Shown: one piece after another, positions 20,779-33,938 of the stretch
How the letters are laid out: every line of letters starts with the position of its first letter
Position numbering within the stretch: the stretch's first letter is position 1
Source of the DNA: Triticum aestivum
Taxonomy: Eukaryota; Streptophyta; Magnoliopsida; Poales; Poaceae
Assembly: GCF_018294505.1 (NCBI RefSeq)
Contig: NC_057801.1
Coordinates: forward strand, 845,997,472-846,061,471
Length of the DNA stretch: 64,000 nucleotides
Direction of reading: 5' to 3'
Program-made: the position numbers and the translations under genes
The notes under the pieces: model-generated
What the model was told of the DNA's origin: nothing
The model's input: only the letters and a program-made list of their open reading frames with translations
Databases searched by the model: none

Positions 20779-21990
20779 GACACCGTTTATCAGAATTTTT
20801 AATGGCTGAGATTTAAAAGATTTGAAAATTACATACGACTATATTTGGTACAAACAAGTCACATCAGAGGAGGTACATCCATATGACATATGTATATGCA
20901 AACAAAATTAAACATGCAAAAACCGCATGGGACATGTGGTTAGTAAATTCAAAATTCGTACACAATACACGTGCAATTTTTTTTTAAAAAGAGACCAACA
21001 TGCAACATGAACTACACCTGGACTCTCGCCTGTAGCATGGCAGCAAATAACACACCCATCTTGGCATCGGGCCATGAACCAAGAGTGCCAAACGTCCAAG
21101 AAAGCTCATGCCTAAAAAATTATACAGGCCAGAGATACTTGCACGTATGAAAGTCAACTAGGAGAGTACTATATACTTCAATAGACATGTTCGTTTATTA
21201 AGCACAATATTTTGCCCGATAGATTAGGATCAGGAGTATGAGAAACAAAAATGGCTGGGAACATACAAATAAATGGAGATATTTGAAAAACAAATAAAAG
21301 TACGGGTCTTCAAGAAAAGATAGACTGAGGTGTCAGCATGCAATGATTACAACTAAATGTTTATAAACAAAAACGAAGAACTGATGTATAAATCTAAATA
21401 TCAAGAGGAATATATGTCACTAATTCTAAACAAAATATAATCAAAATCGACGTGCCTTAAAAATACACGATCTCTTGATTCTAATATAAAGGTTGAGATT
21501 AAAAGATTAAAAAAGGTATTCATGACTTTAATCAGTGAGCAACAGTCACACACAAAAAAGATCGCATACATAGGCATCGAGAAATTAGGCATTTGAGTTT
21601 ATCAGAATTTTGACACCGTTTATCAGAATTTTTCATGGCTGAGATTTAAAAGATTCGAAAATTACGTCAGTATGCAATGATTACAAACTAAGTACCACTA
21701 AATGTTTATAAACAAAAACGCAAGAACTGATGCATAAATCTAAATATCAAGAGGAATATATGTCACTAATTCTAAATAAAATATAATAAAAATTGATGTG
21801 CCTTAAAAATACACGATCTCTTGATTCTAATATAAAGGTTGAGATAATTTCAAAAAAATAATATTATAAAGGTTGAGATTAAAAGGGAAAAAAAGGTATT
21901 CATGACTTTAATCAGTGAGCAACGGTCACACACAAAAAGGGTCGCGTACATAGGCATCGATAAATTAGCCATTTGGGTATGCATCTATGA
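20779..21990 (+). repeat. Direct duplication downstream of the MADS gene
   Basis: 21332-21606 (GCATGCAATGATTACAACTA ... AGGCATCGAGAAATTAGGC) recurs at 21666-21970 with small indels. The segment GACACCGTTTATCAGAATTT at 20779 recurs at 21612. The second copy therefore joins two parts of the first with the 20840-21330 interval deleted. No coding content is recognisable. Confidence 0.8.
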
Positions 21991-22057
21991 GGCACATATA
22001 GACAAGGAAAAGCCTACCGGTAAAAAAGGGAAATACTTTTTCATAGGCATATATGTT

Positions 22058-22304
22058 CTCCCTCGGTTGTTTCTACTCCATTTATTATATTTGTCTGAGG
22101 CCAAAAATTTGTAAAGCTTGAATATATTTGTAGGAAAAATATCAAGATCCACGATACCAAATTAATATAATATGCGAAATTTATTCCACTATGGATCTAA
22201 TGATGTCAATTTTGTATTTATTTTTTTCATGTAAAAGTTAGTCAAATATTAAAGAGTTTGACTTGAGACAAGCTAATATTCAGAGTAAAAAGGAACAGAG
22301 GGAG
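22058..22304. mobile_element. Stowaway-like MITE, diverged
   Basis: Left end CTCCCTCGGTTGTTTCTACT, right end AAAAAGGAACAGAGGGAG followed by TA. The left TA is mutated (TT). The interior has TTTGTAAAGCTTGAATATAT and GTTAGTCAAATATTAAAG, the arrangement of Triticeae Stowaway elements. Confidence 0.65.
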
Positions 22305-23296
22305 TACATAATTTTGCATGAGGTTTATAGAAACTCCGCAAGGCCAACAGTAATAGGAAGGCAACATTACCCAAGGAAAAAATGCTATATAAAAACCATT
22401 CGCAAACTACAGAGCGAAACAGCCACAAAAATCAACAAAATTGTCAGAGGGACAGATGCAAAGATCGCCAACCAATCATAAACATAAAAGATCCAAGAAA
22501 TTTGTCAATTTGTGATAATAATTGTATATGCAGTTTTATCATGTCGATCGAGAATATGAGTTTTTTTTATCTTTTGTAAAATACATCCTAGATAAATCTT
22601 TTATGATGTGGATAAATAAAATGATTCACTCATATATATAAAGTTTGATATATTGATTTTTTTCATAAATCTGATTGTGTTTTATCAAGCTACACATTCT
22701 GGCTACAATGTTTCTCCTATAATTTTTGTTGCATATTATTGACTAATGCAGAAAAATTAAATAGGATAACATTCTCTAGACATAATACTGTTAGAGAAAA
22801 CAATGACATGTGCACCACCAGAGAATAACAAGTTATGACGAGGGTGAGTGAGAGAACATTTCACAAATCTCGGCAACACTAAATGATAGTTACATTGATT
22901 TACGTTGGAAAGCGAGATAGTGAATTGGAGTATTATGAGAAGACATCGAGCATATGGATCAGGTATGATATGGTATTTATAAAATACGGTGAAATGAAAA
23001 AAAGAATCACGTATAAGAAATAAATATTTACATTTTCCCTAAAATTCCAAAAAATCTTTGTTGAGAGAATCAAGGGATGAGAAGGACTGGAATAGCGAAA
23101 ACTGAAGAATACTATGAGAGATATTTTTTTTTGCAATATGGGAGACATACCACGATCCTTTCCGTCCTTCACCATCACACATCATTGTACTTGCCAGCAA
23201 CTTCATATAAAAAGGAATTGAATTTGCGCCAGAATCTAACTTTGTTGTCCCGAGATGTGAATGGTGTTCATATTATCTATATCAAGATGAATGCAA
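22305..23296. other. AT-rich intergenic sequence
   Basis: About 1 kb with short frames only. I see no gene, terminal repeat or family resemblance. 23,040-23,280 contains a fragment open on the plus strand without recognisable motifs. Confidence 0.5.
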
Positions 23297-23949
23297 CACT
23301 ACTAGGAAAAAGGCAACTAGCAGCGCGGGTAAAATGGGTACTAGTAGCGCGGGTACCCGGTGCTACTAGTATCGCGCTACAGATAATAGTCAGTAGTAGT
23401 GTGGGTTAAACCCTCACTAGAACTAACTTTGTTAGTAGTAGTGTGTGCCACCCACGCTACTGCTATTACGTACACGCGCTGCTACTAATGAAGTAGCATG
23501 GGTAAATAACCAACGCTACTAGTATCCTATATACTAGTAGCGCTCAGTTTCCTCCCCACGCTACTACTAACAGTTTTGGAATTAAAAAAAATAAAAATTA
23601 GATGTAGTATTCATGAATAGTAATACGTCCAATGCAAAACAAACGAATGTCACTGAACCATCTCAATATTCCATTTAACATGTCACAGAACCATCTCAAG
23701 ATTCCATTTAACATCAGACACACACAACCATCATCGTAAGGTGGGTACCTTCCCTAGTGGTCTACCACCAACCTGAACAGACCAATTCTCTAGATGTATC
23801 TACCTATGCTCGGAGTTCATACATTGGTGGACTCGAATCCTCCCTCCCCCGGACGGTGGCGTCAAGTTCCTCCACCTCGGCGACCTCCGGCATCGAAATC
23901 ACCTGGACGATCATTTGTGTCTACTACACAACCTTCTTCCTGTAGACGT
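23297..23949 (+). mobile_element. CACTA transposon end with subterminal repeats, incomplete
   Basis: CACTACTAGGAAAAAGGCAA at 23297 is a CACTA terminus, followed to about 23570 by clustered TAGTAGCGCGGGT-type motifs. A 35-bp sequence (GAACCATCTCAATATTCCATT form) is repeated twice at about 23648-23720. No matching right terminus was found. The element is cut by the repeat at 23950-25531 and may continue past it. Confidence 0.7.
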
Positions 23950-25531
23950 TGTTGGGCCTGCAAGTGCACAGGTTTGTAGGACAGTAGCAAATTTCACTCA
24001 AGTGGATGACCTAAGGTTTATCAATCCGTGGGAGGCGTAGGATGAAGATGGTCTCTCTCAAACAACCCTGCAACCAAATAACAAAGAGTCTCTTGTGTCC
24101 CCAACACACCCAATACAATGGTAAATTGTATAGGTGCACTAGTTCGGCGAAGAGATGGTGATACAAGTGCAATATGGATGATAGATATAGGTTTTTGTAA
24201 TCTGAAATAATAAAAACAACAAGGTAACTAATGATAAAAGTGAGCGTAAACGGTATTGCAATGGTAGGAAACAAGACATAGAGTTCATACTTTCACTAGT
24301 GCAAGTTCTCTCTACAATAATAACATAGATAGATCATATAACAATCCCCCAACATGCAACAAAGAGTCACTCCAAAGCCACTAATAGCAGAGAACAAACG
24401 AAGAGATTATGGTAGGGTATGAAACCACCTCAAAGTTATTCTTTCGGATCGATCAATTCAAGAGTTCGTACTAGAATAACACCTTAAGACACAAATCAAC
24501 CAAAACCCTAATGTCACCTAGATACTCCATTGTCACCTCAAGTATCCGTGGGCATGATTATACGATAAGCATCACACAATCTCAGATTCATCTAACCAAC
24601 ACAAAGTACTTCAAAGAGTGCCCCAAAGTTTGTACCGGACAGTCAAGAAAACGTGTGCCAACCCCTATGCATAGGTTCATGCGCGGAACCCGCAAGTTGG
24701 TCAACAAAACATACATCAAGTGGCACGTGATATCCCATTGTCACGACAGATAAACACGGCAAGACATACATCAAGTGTTCTCAAATCAAAGACTCAATCC
24801 GATAAGATAACTTCAACAGGAAACTCAATTCATCACAAGAGAGTAGAGGGGGAGAAACATCATAAGATCCAACTATAATAGCAAAGCTCGCGATACATCA
24901 AGATCGTGCCATAGAGAGAACACGAGAGAGAGAGAGAGATCAAACACATAGCTACTGGTACATACCCTCAGCCCCGAGGGTGAACTACTCCCTGCTCGTC
25001 ATGGATAGCGCCGGGATGATGAAGATGGCCACCGGTGATGGATTCCCCCTCCGGCAGGGTGTCGGAACGGGCTCCCGAGAGGTTTTTTGGTGGCTACAAA
25101 GGCTTGCGGCGGCGGAACTCCCGATCTATCTTCTCCCTGGATGTTTTTAGGGTATGTGAGACTATATAGGCGAAAGAAGTCGATCGGGAGGTGCTCGAGC
25201 GGCCCACGAGACAGGGGGCGCGCCCAGTAGGGAGGGGGGGGGGGCGACCCCTATCTCCTGGCCTCCTCGAGGATCTTCTGACGTGAACTCCAAGTCTCCA
25301 GGATCATATTCTTCCAAAAATCACGCTACCGAAGGTTTCATTCCATTTGGACTCCGTTTGATATTCCTTTTCCTCAAAATACTAAAACAGGCAATAAAAC
25401 AACAATATGGGCTAGGCCTCCGGTTAATAGGTTAGTCCCAAAAGTAATATAAAAGTGTATAATAAGGCCCGTAATCATTCAAAACAGATAATAAATTAAA
25501 GATACTTTGGAGACGTATCAATCATCTATGC
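23950..25531. mobile_element. Unnamed Triticeae repeat (about 1.6 kb) with 5-bp duplication
   Basis: Begins TGTTGGGCCTGCAAGTGC and ends near GGAGACGTATCAATCATCTATGC. GACGT flanks it at 23945-23949 and 25532-25536. Joining the flanks restores an open minus-strand frame (LFNHSETEFAVKPG then HVYRKKVV), which supports the boundaries. There is no coding capacity: it could be a solo LTR or a small non-autonomous element. The right end is not a clean CA, so the class is uncertain. Its right part recurs at 55712-56390 at the start of unit B. Confidence 0.55.
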
Positions 25532-26512
25532 GACGTGGCAACCAGGCTTCACAGCGAATTCCGTCTCCGAGTGGTTGAAGAGCACAACGCCACCGGGCCG
25601 TGCTAGTCAGCGTCGATCACTTCTACGCCCACATCGGGAAAGTGAAAACTTGTTAGTACGCAAATTGCAGCAGTTCAACCAAATAGTACTAGCAAACATG
25701 CACGAATATGGAAAAGAAATTTTCTCGTTCACCTAGTTAGGTATCAACTATTTAAATAAAAAAAATCAGCAACTTCTTCCTTAAATAAAAGCGGTGCTTG
25801 GTAACTGCACTTGAAAAGCTTCATAGCATATGAGATTAAGATATATAAATTTTTGTGGTCACGTCCTTGCATGTTGGAAACAATCATTGGTTAAGATTAC
25901 ACTCTTTTGTAGAGGAAAGAACTTTGGGACAATCAACAACCTTTCACTTGATATCCACTAGCTACTTTGGAGTCAATACGAAAAGGAACATTTATTTGAA
26001 CTGAAAAGAACAAGCAGGCAAGCATGCTATCAATCTTTTGGCTAGAATTTCACAAAATGCACCTGTCAAGTGTACTCTAACAATCGACGTGTCCCATCTC
26101 CTCATGATTAAGGACTTTAGCTGAGCCGACAACATGGAGCAAGATGTAGTCGTTTCCGAGCATGAACCCTTGGCTGTCATCAATGAACCTGCAACATCCA
26201 TCATGCCCTTTGAAAAATATGTTAGTTTCAGATAAGAAAAGAACTGAACTCTGAACATATGATGTTATCTAAATCCTTACTTTATTAACACATGCACCAA
26301 CGAAAGATAGCAAGATCTTAACAACTAAAAAAGTTGAATTTAAGCTTGAAAAAATTGCAACATCGGAACAACTAAAAATCAATAACCCGAGCATGAGAAA
26401 AGAGGAAGATGCGAACAGCTAATATCAGTAATTTGTGGCTGAAAAATTTACATCTGCATAAATAAAAAGTTTGAAGTTGAGCAGGAAAAAATTGTAAGAT
26501 CTGAGTTACTAT

Positions 26513-26650
26513 CAATGTTTTAAATAGCAGGCTATGGTAAATAGCGGAGGGCCACCAAATCAGCTACGGCGGGCTATTTGTGAAGGCGGACATTTAGTGG
26601 CACCCTGCTGAAAAGGCTATAGCGGCTATAGCCAGCTATTTAAAACTGTG
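26513..26650. mobile_element. hAT-type MITE (138 bp), unit A copy
   Basis: Ends CAATGTTTTAAATAGCAGGC and, inverted, CACAGTTTTAAATAGCTGGC. An 8-bp duplication GTTACTAT/ATTACTAT (one mismatch) flanks it. In unit B both sides read ATTACTAT, so the A left copy has mutated. Confidence 0.8.
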
Positions 26651-27807
26651 ATTACTATAAGTCATGAACTTGAGCATGATTTTTTCAAGTTATAAAAACT
26701 TTGCAAATCAGCCTCTGTCAAGAATTGATAACCAAATCTATCAAAGTTCAAAATGCATATGCACATCATTCGATGGAATCCAAGAACAGAGTAGCTCACC
26801 TTCCCAATCAGCCTCACGATTTGAACAAAAAGGAAAAGGAACGAGGGCAAACACAACTTTCTCATCATACAGAACCATTGAACCAATTGTTTAGATCCCA
26901 AACATAAATATTATCGAAATTGATGAGCCATGAAAGATTCAGAAACAAAAACGATCTAGAACATTAAAATCGGATCTCCGAAGCATGAACGACGCTTTGC
27001 AGAGATAGAAAAAAGAGATCTAGAACATGGAAAATCAAGAACCAAAATTCAAGAAACGTTCATCTCATTTTTTATGCGAAACATAAAAGATACAAACTTA
27101 TTGAGTACTCTCTCCTCCATGCCATAAGCTGTTGGAGTCGCTCATGTCATAGGATTTTCGAACAACTAACACATACGAGTGGATCTTTTTTATGTTGGAA
27201 GCATGAAGGGAACCAAAGAAAAGGCTGAGTAGTATTTCATTCACTAATTTTCTGCAAAGGTGCTATCGATAGAAAAAGGATTACAATGCCATCAATTTAA
27301 TTGATACTAAGATAATGGAACCAACTAATGATTAGGTCTTGGAAAAAGTAGATGGATCTTCAATGGATCTTGCACGATTTATTTAGAATGCATAACTGCG
27401 ACAACGAAATAAATGAGCGATCTACGTCCATGTTGTCTTCTCTTCATTTGGTGAAGCGAAAAACTATGTACTGCAGCTGCCATACAAGGCTTAAAGGGCA
27501 AAATACATAAGTACGGAGATACACTTAGACGCGTGACAACTCATGGATATGACAAATGTCTTTTTTAAAGGAGAATGTAAGCATCTGCCATCAACTGGCT
27601 TCAAGATCCATGCGTTTGAGACCAATATGCATATGGTGTGCCATTTGAAATCGAAGTGTCATTACTAAGGTTACCGTGTTTGATCGGGTGAAATCAATCA
27701 AACCCACAAAAGAAGCACTTGACCTTCTTTGCATCTCTCACAAAAAAGTGTCTGTGCTACCAGGTCATTGATGGCGGCCTCGAGAAACTGGTCTCATAAA
27801 GTCAATC

Positions 27808-27990
27808 ATGGATACTATCAGCTTTGGGACTGGCACCGGAGGAGATGGAGGTGTTGTCCGCTCTTCAGGTAGATTAATGGAAGCATGGAGCAAACTGCTC
27901 TTTGGAGTTACTGATCCATTTACTGCTGAAGCAATGTCATTTTTACGAAGATCGGAGGCTGTCCTGCAATCTTTAGACCAGTTGCCCTGA
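27808..27990 (+). pseudogene. RNase H-like (RVT_3 type) fragment, unit A
   Basis: The frame reads FGTGTGGDGGVVRSSGRLME, then KLLFGVTDPFTAEAMSFLR, the glycine-rich strand and AEA helix of plant RVT_3/RNase H domains from LINEs. The N-terminal Asp-containing strand is degraded and nothing follows after about 60 codons. It is a relic with no start or end of its own. Confidence 0.55.
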
Positions 27991-28190
27991 GGTAGGTAAT
28001 CAACAGTCGTTATGGTGTAGCTCCTGTCTTAGTAGAAATAGGTGAGCTAGGTCCCCGTATTACTACTTTTCATAATATACACGTACTATGTGCTTTGGAC
28101 ACCCGAGGTCATATGTGGTAAGAATACATTTATATTACCTACTCCCTCCGTTCCTAAATACTTGTCTTTCTAGAGATTTCAACAAGTGAC

Positions 28191-29916
28191 TGTTGGGGAA
28201 CGTAGTAATTTCAATAATTTTCCTACGCGCACGCAAGATCATGGTGATGATATAGCAACGAGAGGGGAGAGTGTTCGTCCACGTACCCTCGTAGACCGTA
28301 AGCGGAATCGTTAGCACAACGCGGTTGATGTAGTCGTACGTCTTCACGATCCAACCGATCCAAACACCGAACGTACGGAGCCTCCGAGTTCAGCACACGT
28401 TCAGCTCGATGACGTCCCTCGAACTCCGATCCAGCCGAGTGTCGAGGGAGAGTTCTGTCAGCACGACGGCGTGTTGACGATTTTGATGTTCTACCGGCGC
28501 AGGGCTTCGCCTAAGCTTCGCGACGATATGACCGAGGTGGAATACGGTGGAAGGGGGCACCGCACACGGCTAAGGAACGATCCGTAGATCAACTTGTGTG
28601 TCTATGGGGTGCCCCCCGCCCCCATATATAAAGGAGCCAGGGGGGAGGAGGCCGCCGGCCTAAGGGGGCGCGCCAAGGGCGGAGTCCTACTCCCACCTTT
28701 TCCAAGTTGGAGTAGGAGAGAAGGAGGAAAGAGGGGAGGAGGGGAAGGAAAGGGGGGGCGCCGCCCCCCTTCCCTTGTCATATTCAGACTAGGAGGGGGA
28801 GGGGAGCGCGGCCCCCTCCTTGCTCCTTCCTCTTCTCCCTCTTGGCCCATGTAGGCCCATTAACCTCCCGGGTTGTTCCGGTAACCTCCCGGTACTCCGG
28901 TAAAATGCCGATTTCACCCGGAACCATTCCGATGTCCAAATATAGGCTTCCAATATATCAATATTTATGTCTCGACCATTCCGAGACTCCTCGTCATGTC
29001 CGTGATCACATTCGGGACTCCGAACAAACTTCGGTACATCAAAACTTATAAACTCATAATAAAACTGTCATCGAAACGTTAAGCGTGCGGACCCTACGGG
29101 TTCGAGAACTATGTAGACATGACCTAAAACCATTCTCGGTCAATAACCAATAGCGGGACCTGGATGACCATATTGGTTCCTACATATTCTACGAAGATCT
29201 TTATCGGTCAAACCGCATAACAACATACTTTGTTCCCTTTGTCATCGGTATGTTACTTGCCCGAGATTTGATCGTCGGTATCCAATACCTAGTTCAATCT
29301 CGTTACCGGCAAGTCTCTTTACTCGTTCTGTAATACGTCATCTCATAACTAACTCATTAGTTACATGCTTGCAAGGCTTAGGTGATGAGTATTACCGAGA
29401 GGGCCCAGAGATACCTCTCCGACAATCGGAGTGACAAATCCTAATCTCGAATTATGCCAACCCAACATGTACCTTCGGAAACACCTGTAGAGCACCTTTA
29501 TAATCACCCAGTTACGTTGTGACGTTTGGTAGCACACAAAGTGTTCTTCCGGTAAACGGGAGTTGCACAATCTCATAGTTGCAGGAACTTTGTATAAGTC
29601 ATGAAGAAAGCAATAGCAGTATACTAAACGATCAAGTGCTAGGCTAACAGAATGGGTCATGTCAATCACATCATTCTCCTAATGATGTGATCCCACTAAT
29701 CAAATGACAACACATGTCTATGGTCAGGAAACATAACCATCTTTGATCAATGAGCTAGTCAAGTAGAGGCATACTAGTGACTATAGTTTTGTCTATGTAT
29801 TCACACATGTATCATGTTTCCGGTTAATACAATTCTAGCATGAATAATAAACATTTATCATGATATGAGGAAATAAATAATAACTTTATTATTGCCTCTA
29901 TTGCATATTTCCTTCA
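28191..29916 (-). repeat. 3' LTR of the Angela-like element
   Basis: 1726 bp. Differs from the other LTR by scattered substitutions and indels, for example a missing GGGAGTAGGACTCCCC stretch near 28697 and an extra TACGTCATCTCATAAC near 29335. Confidence 0.95.
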
Positions 29917-29949
29917 GTCCCCCACTTGCACTAGAGTCAATAATCTAGA

Positions 29950-32900
29950 TTACATAGTAATGATTCTAACACCCATGGAGTCTTGGTGCTGATCATGTTT
30001 TGCTCGTGAGAGAGGCTTAGTCAACGGGTCTGCAACATTCAGATCCGTATGTATCTTGCAAATCTCTATGTCTCCCACTTGGACTTGGTCCCGAATGGAA
30101 TTGAAGCGTCTCTTGATGTGCTTGGTCCTCTTGTGAAATCTGGATTCCTTTGCCAAAGCAATTGCACCAGTATTGTCACAGAAGATCTTCATTGGTCCCG
30201 ATGCACTAGGTATGACACCTAGATCGGAAATGAACTCCTTCATCCAGACTCCTTCATTTGCTGCTTCAGAAGCAGCTATGTACTCCGCTTCACATGTAGA
30301 TCCCGCCACGACGCTTTGTTTAGAACTGCACCAACTTACAGCTCCACCGTTTAATATAAACACGTATCCGGTTTGCGATTTAGAATCGTCCGGATCAGTG
30401 TCAAAGCTTGCATCGACGTAACCATTTACGACTAGCTCTTTGTCACCTCCATATACGAGAAACATATCCTTAGTCCTTTTCAGGTATTTCAGGATGTTCT
30501 TGACCGCTGTCCAGTGATCCACTCCTGGATTACTTTGGTACCTTCCTGCCAAGCTTATTGCTAAGCATACGTCAGGTCTGGTACACAGCATTGCATACAT
30601 GATAGAGCCTATGGCTGAAGCATAGGGAACATTTTTCATTTTCTCTCTATCTTCTGCTGTGGTCGGGCATTGAGTTTGACTCAACTTCACACCTTGTAGC
30701 ACAGGCAAGAATCCTTTCTTTGCCTGATCCATTTTGAACTTTTTCAAAATCTTGTCAAGGTATGTGCTTTGTGAAAGTCCTATTAAGCGTCTTGATCTAT
30801 CTCTATAGATCTTGATGCCCAATATGTAAGCAGCTTCACCGAGGTCTTTCATTGAAAAACTTTTATTCAAGTATCCCTTTATGCTATCCAGAAATTCTAT
30901 ATCATTTCCAATTAATAATATGTCATCAACATATAAAACTAGAAATGCTACAGAGCTCCCACTCACTTTCTTGTAAATACAGGCTTCTCCAAAAGTCTGT
31001 ATAAAACCATATGCTTTGATCACACTATCAAAGCGTTTATTCCAACTCCGAGATGCTTGCACCAGTCCATAAATGGAACGCTGGAGCTTGCACACTTTGT
31101 CAGCACCTTTTGGATCAACAAAACCTTCCGGCTGCATCATATACAACTCTTCTTCTAGAAATCCATTCAAGAATGCAGTCTTGACATCCATTTGCCAAAT
31201 TTCATAATCATGAAATGCAGCAATAGCCAACATGATTCGGACAGACTTAAGCATCGCTACGGGTGAGAAAGTCTCATCGTAGTCAACCCCTTGAACTTGT
31301 CGAAAACCTTTCGCAACAAGTCGAGCTTTATAGACAGTAACATTACCATCAGCGTCAGTCTTCTTCTTAAAGATCCATTTATTCTCAATGGCTTGCCGAT
31401 CATCGGGCAAGTCAACCAAAGTCCATACTTTGTTTTCATACATGGATCCCATCTCAGATTTCATGGCCTCTAGCCATTTTGCGGAATCTGGGCTCATCAT
31501 CGCTTCCTCATAGTTCGTAGGTTCATCATGGTCAAGTAACATGACTTCCAGAATAGGATTACCGTACCACTCTGGTGCGGATCTTACTCTGGTAGACCTA
31601 CGAGGTTCAGCAGAAACTTGATCTGAAGTTTCATGATCAATATCATTAGCTTCCTCACTAATTGGTGTAGTTGTCACGGGAACCGGTTCTCGTGATGAAC
31701 TACCTTCCAATAAGGGAGTAGATACAGTTATCTCATCAAGTTCTACTTTCCTCCCACTCACTTCTTTCGAGAGAAATTCCTTCTCTAGAAAGGATCCATT
31801 CTTAGCAACGAATGTCTTTGCCTTCGGATCTGTGATAGAAGGTGTACCCAACAGTCTCTTTTGGGTATCCTATGAAGACACATTTCTCCGATTTGGGTTC
31901 GAGCTTATCTGGTTGAAGTTTCTTCACATAAGCATCACAGCCCCAAACTTTAAGAAACGACAACTTTGGTTTCTTGCCAAACCACAGTTCATAAGGCGTC
32001 GTCTCAACGGATTTTGATGGTGCCCTATTTAACGTGAATGCGGCCGTCTCTAAAGCATAACCCCAAAACGATAGCGGTAAATCGGTAAGAGACATCATAG
32101 ATCGCACCATATCGAGTAAAGTACGATTACGACGTTCGGACACACCATTTCGTTGTGGTGTTCCAGGTGGCGTGAGTTGCGAAACTATTCCGCATTGTTT
32201 CAAATGTAAACCAAACTCGTAACTCAAATATTCTCCTCCACGATCAGATCGTAGAAACTTTATTTTTCTTGTTACGATGATTTTCTACTTCACTCTGAAA
32301 TTCTTTGAACTTTTCAAATGTTTCAGACTTGTGCTTCATTAAGTAGATATACCCATATCTGCTCAAATCATCTGTGAAGGTGAGAAAATAACGATATCCG
32401 CCACGAGCCTCAACATTCATCGGACCACATACATCTGTATGTATGATTTCCAACAAATCTGTTGCTCTCTCCATAGTTCCGGAGAACGGTGTTTTAGTCA
32501 TCTTGCCCATGAGGCACGGTTCGCAAGTACCAAGTGATTCATAATCAAGTGATTCCAGAAGTCCATCAGTATGGAGTTTCTTCATGCGTTTTACACCGAT
32601 ATGACCTAAACGGCAGTGCCACAAATAAGTTGCACTATCATTATCAACTCTGCATCTTTTGGCTTCAACATTATGAATATGTGTATCACTACTATCGAGA
32701 TTCAATAAAAATAGACCACTCTTCAAGGGCGCATGACCATAAAAGATATTACTCATATAAATAGAACAACCATTATTCTCTGATTTAAATGAATAACCGT
32801 CTCGCATCAAACAAGATCCAGATATAATGTTCATGCTCAACGCAGGCACCAAATAACAATTATTCAGGTCTAAAACTAATCCCGATGGTAGATGTAGAGG

Positions 32901-33938
32901 TAGCGTGCCGACCGCGATCACATCGACTTTGGAACCGTTTCCCACGCGCATCGTCACCTCGTCCTTGGCCAGTGCTCGCTTATTCCGTAGTCCCTGTTTC
33001 GAGTTGCAAATATTAGCAACAGAACCAGTATCAAATACCCAGGTGCTACTACGAGCTCTAGTTAGGTACACATCAATAACATGTATATCACATATACCTT
33101 TGTTCACTTTGCCATCCTTCTTATCCGCCAAATACTTGGGGCAGTTCCGCTTCCAGTGACCAGTCTGCTTGCAGTAGAAGCACTCAGTTTCAGGCTTAGG
33201 TCCAGACTTGGGTTTCTTCTCTTGAGCAGCAACTTGCTTGCCGTTCTTTTTGAAGTTCCCCTTCTTCTTCCCTTTGCCCTTCTTCTTGAAACTAGTGGTC
33301 TTGTTGACCATCAACACTTGATGCTCCTTCTTGATTTCTACCTCCGCGGCTTTCAGCATCGCGAAGAGCTCGGGAATAGTCTTGTTCATCCCTTGCATAT
33401 TATAGTTCATCACGAAGCTCTTGTAGCTTGGTGGCAGTGATTGAAGAATTCTGTCAATGACACTATCATCAGGAAGATTAACTCCCAGTTGAATCAAGTG
33501 ATTGTTATACCCAGACATTCTGAGTATATGTTCACTGACAGAACTATTCTCCTCCATCTTGCAGCTATAGAACTTATTGGAGACTTCATATCTCTCAATC
33601 CGGGCATTTGCTTGAAATATTAACTTCAACTCCTGGAACATCTCATATGCTCCATGACGTTCAAAACGTCGTTGAAGACCCGGTTCTAAGCCGTAAAGCA
33701 TGGCACACTGAACTATAGAGTAGTCATCAGCTTTGCTCTGCCAGACGTTCTTAACGTCGTCAGTTGCATCAGCAGCAGGCCTGGCACCCAGCGGTGCTTC
33801 CAGGACGTAACTCTTCTGTGCAGCAATGAGGATAATCCTCAGGTTACGGACCAAGTCCGTGTAATTACTACCATCATCTTTCAACTTTGCTTTCTCAAGG
33901 AACGCATTAAAATTCAACGGAACAACAGCACGAGCCAT
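29950..33938 (-). pseudogene. Copia gag-pol polyprotein with two frameshifts
   Basis: ATG 33938 opens 564 codons: gag (about 1-240), a CCHC zinc knuckle (CFYCKQTGHWKRNC, about 253-266), protease with VFDTGS (Asp about 303), the pre-integrase motif (LWHCRLGH), and the start of integrase (IHTDVCGP, then TFTDDLSRY). A one-base gain in the A-run at about 32263-32267 shifts the frame. The remaining integrase is open at 32227-31802 (TPQRNGVSERRNRTLLDM), and a second frameshift lies at about 31811-31820. Reverse transcriptase (MDVKTAFLNG, LYVDDILLIG) and RNase H (CEAEYIAASEAANE, KHIKRRFN) then run open to 29950. Catalytic motifs look intact, so it is a young but dead copy. Confidence 0.93.

Noticed and set aside
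28594..28854. Gly/Arg-rich ORFs on both strands in the Angela LTRs (also 35593-35946)
   Set aside because: They lie in the LTR leader, are purine-rich composition products and are not conserved in length between LTRs.
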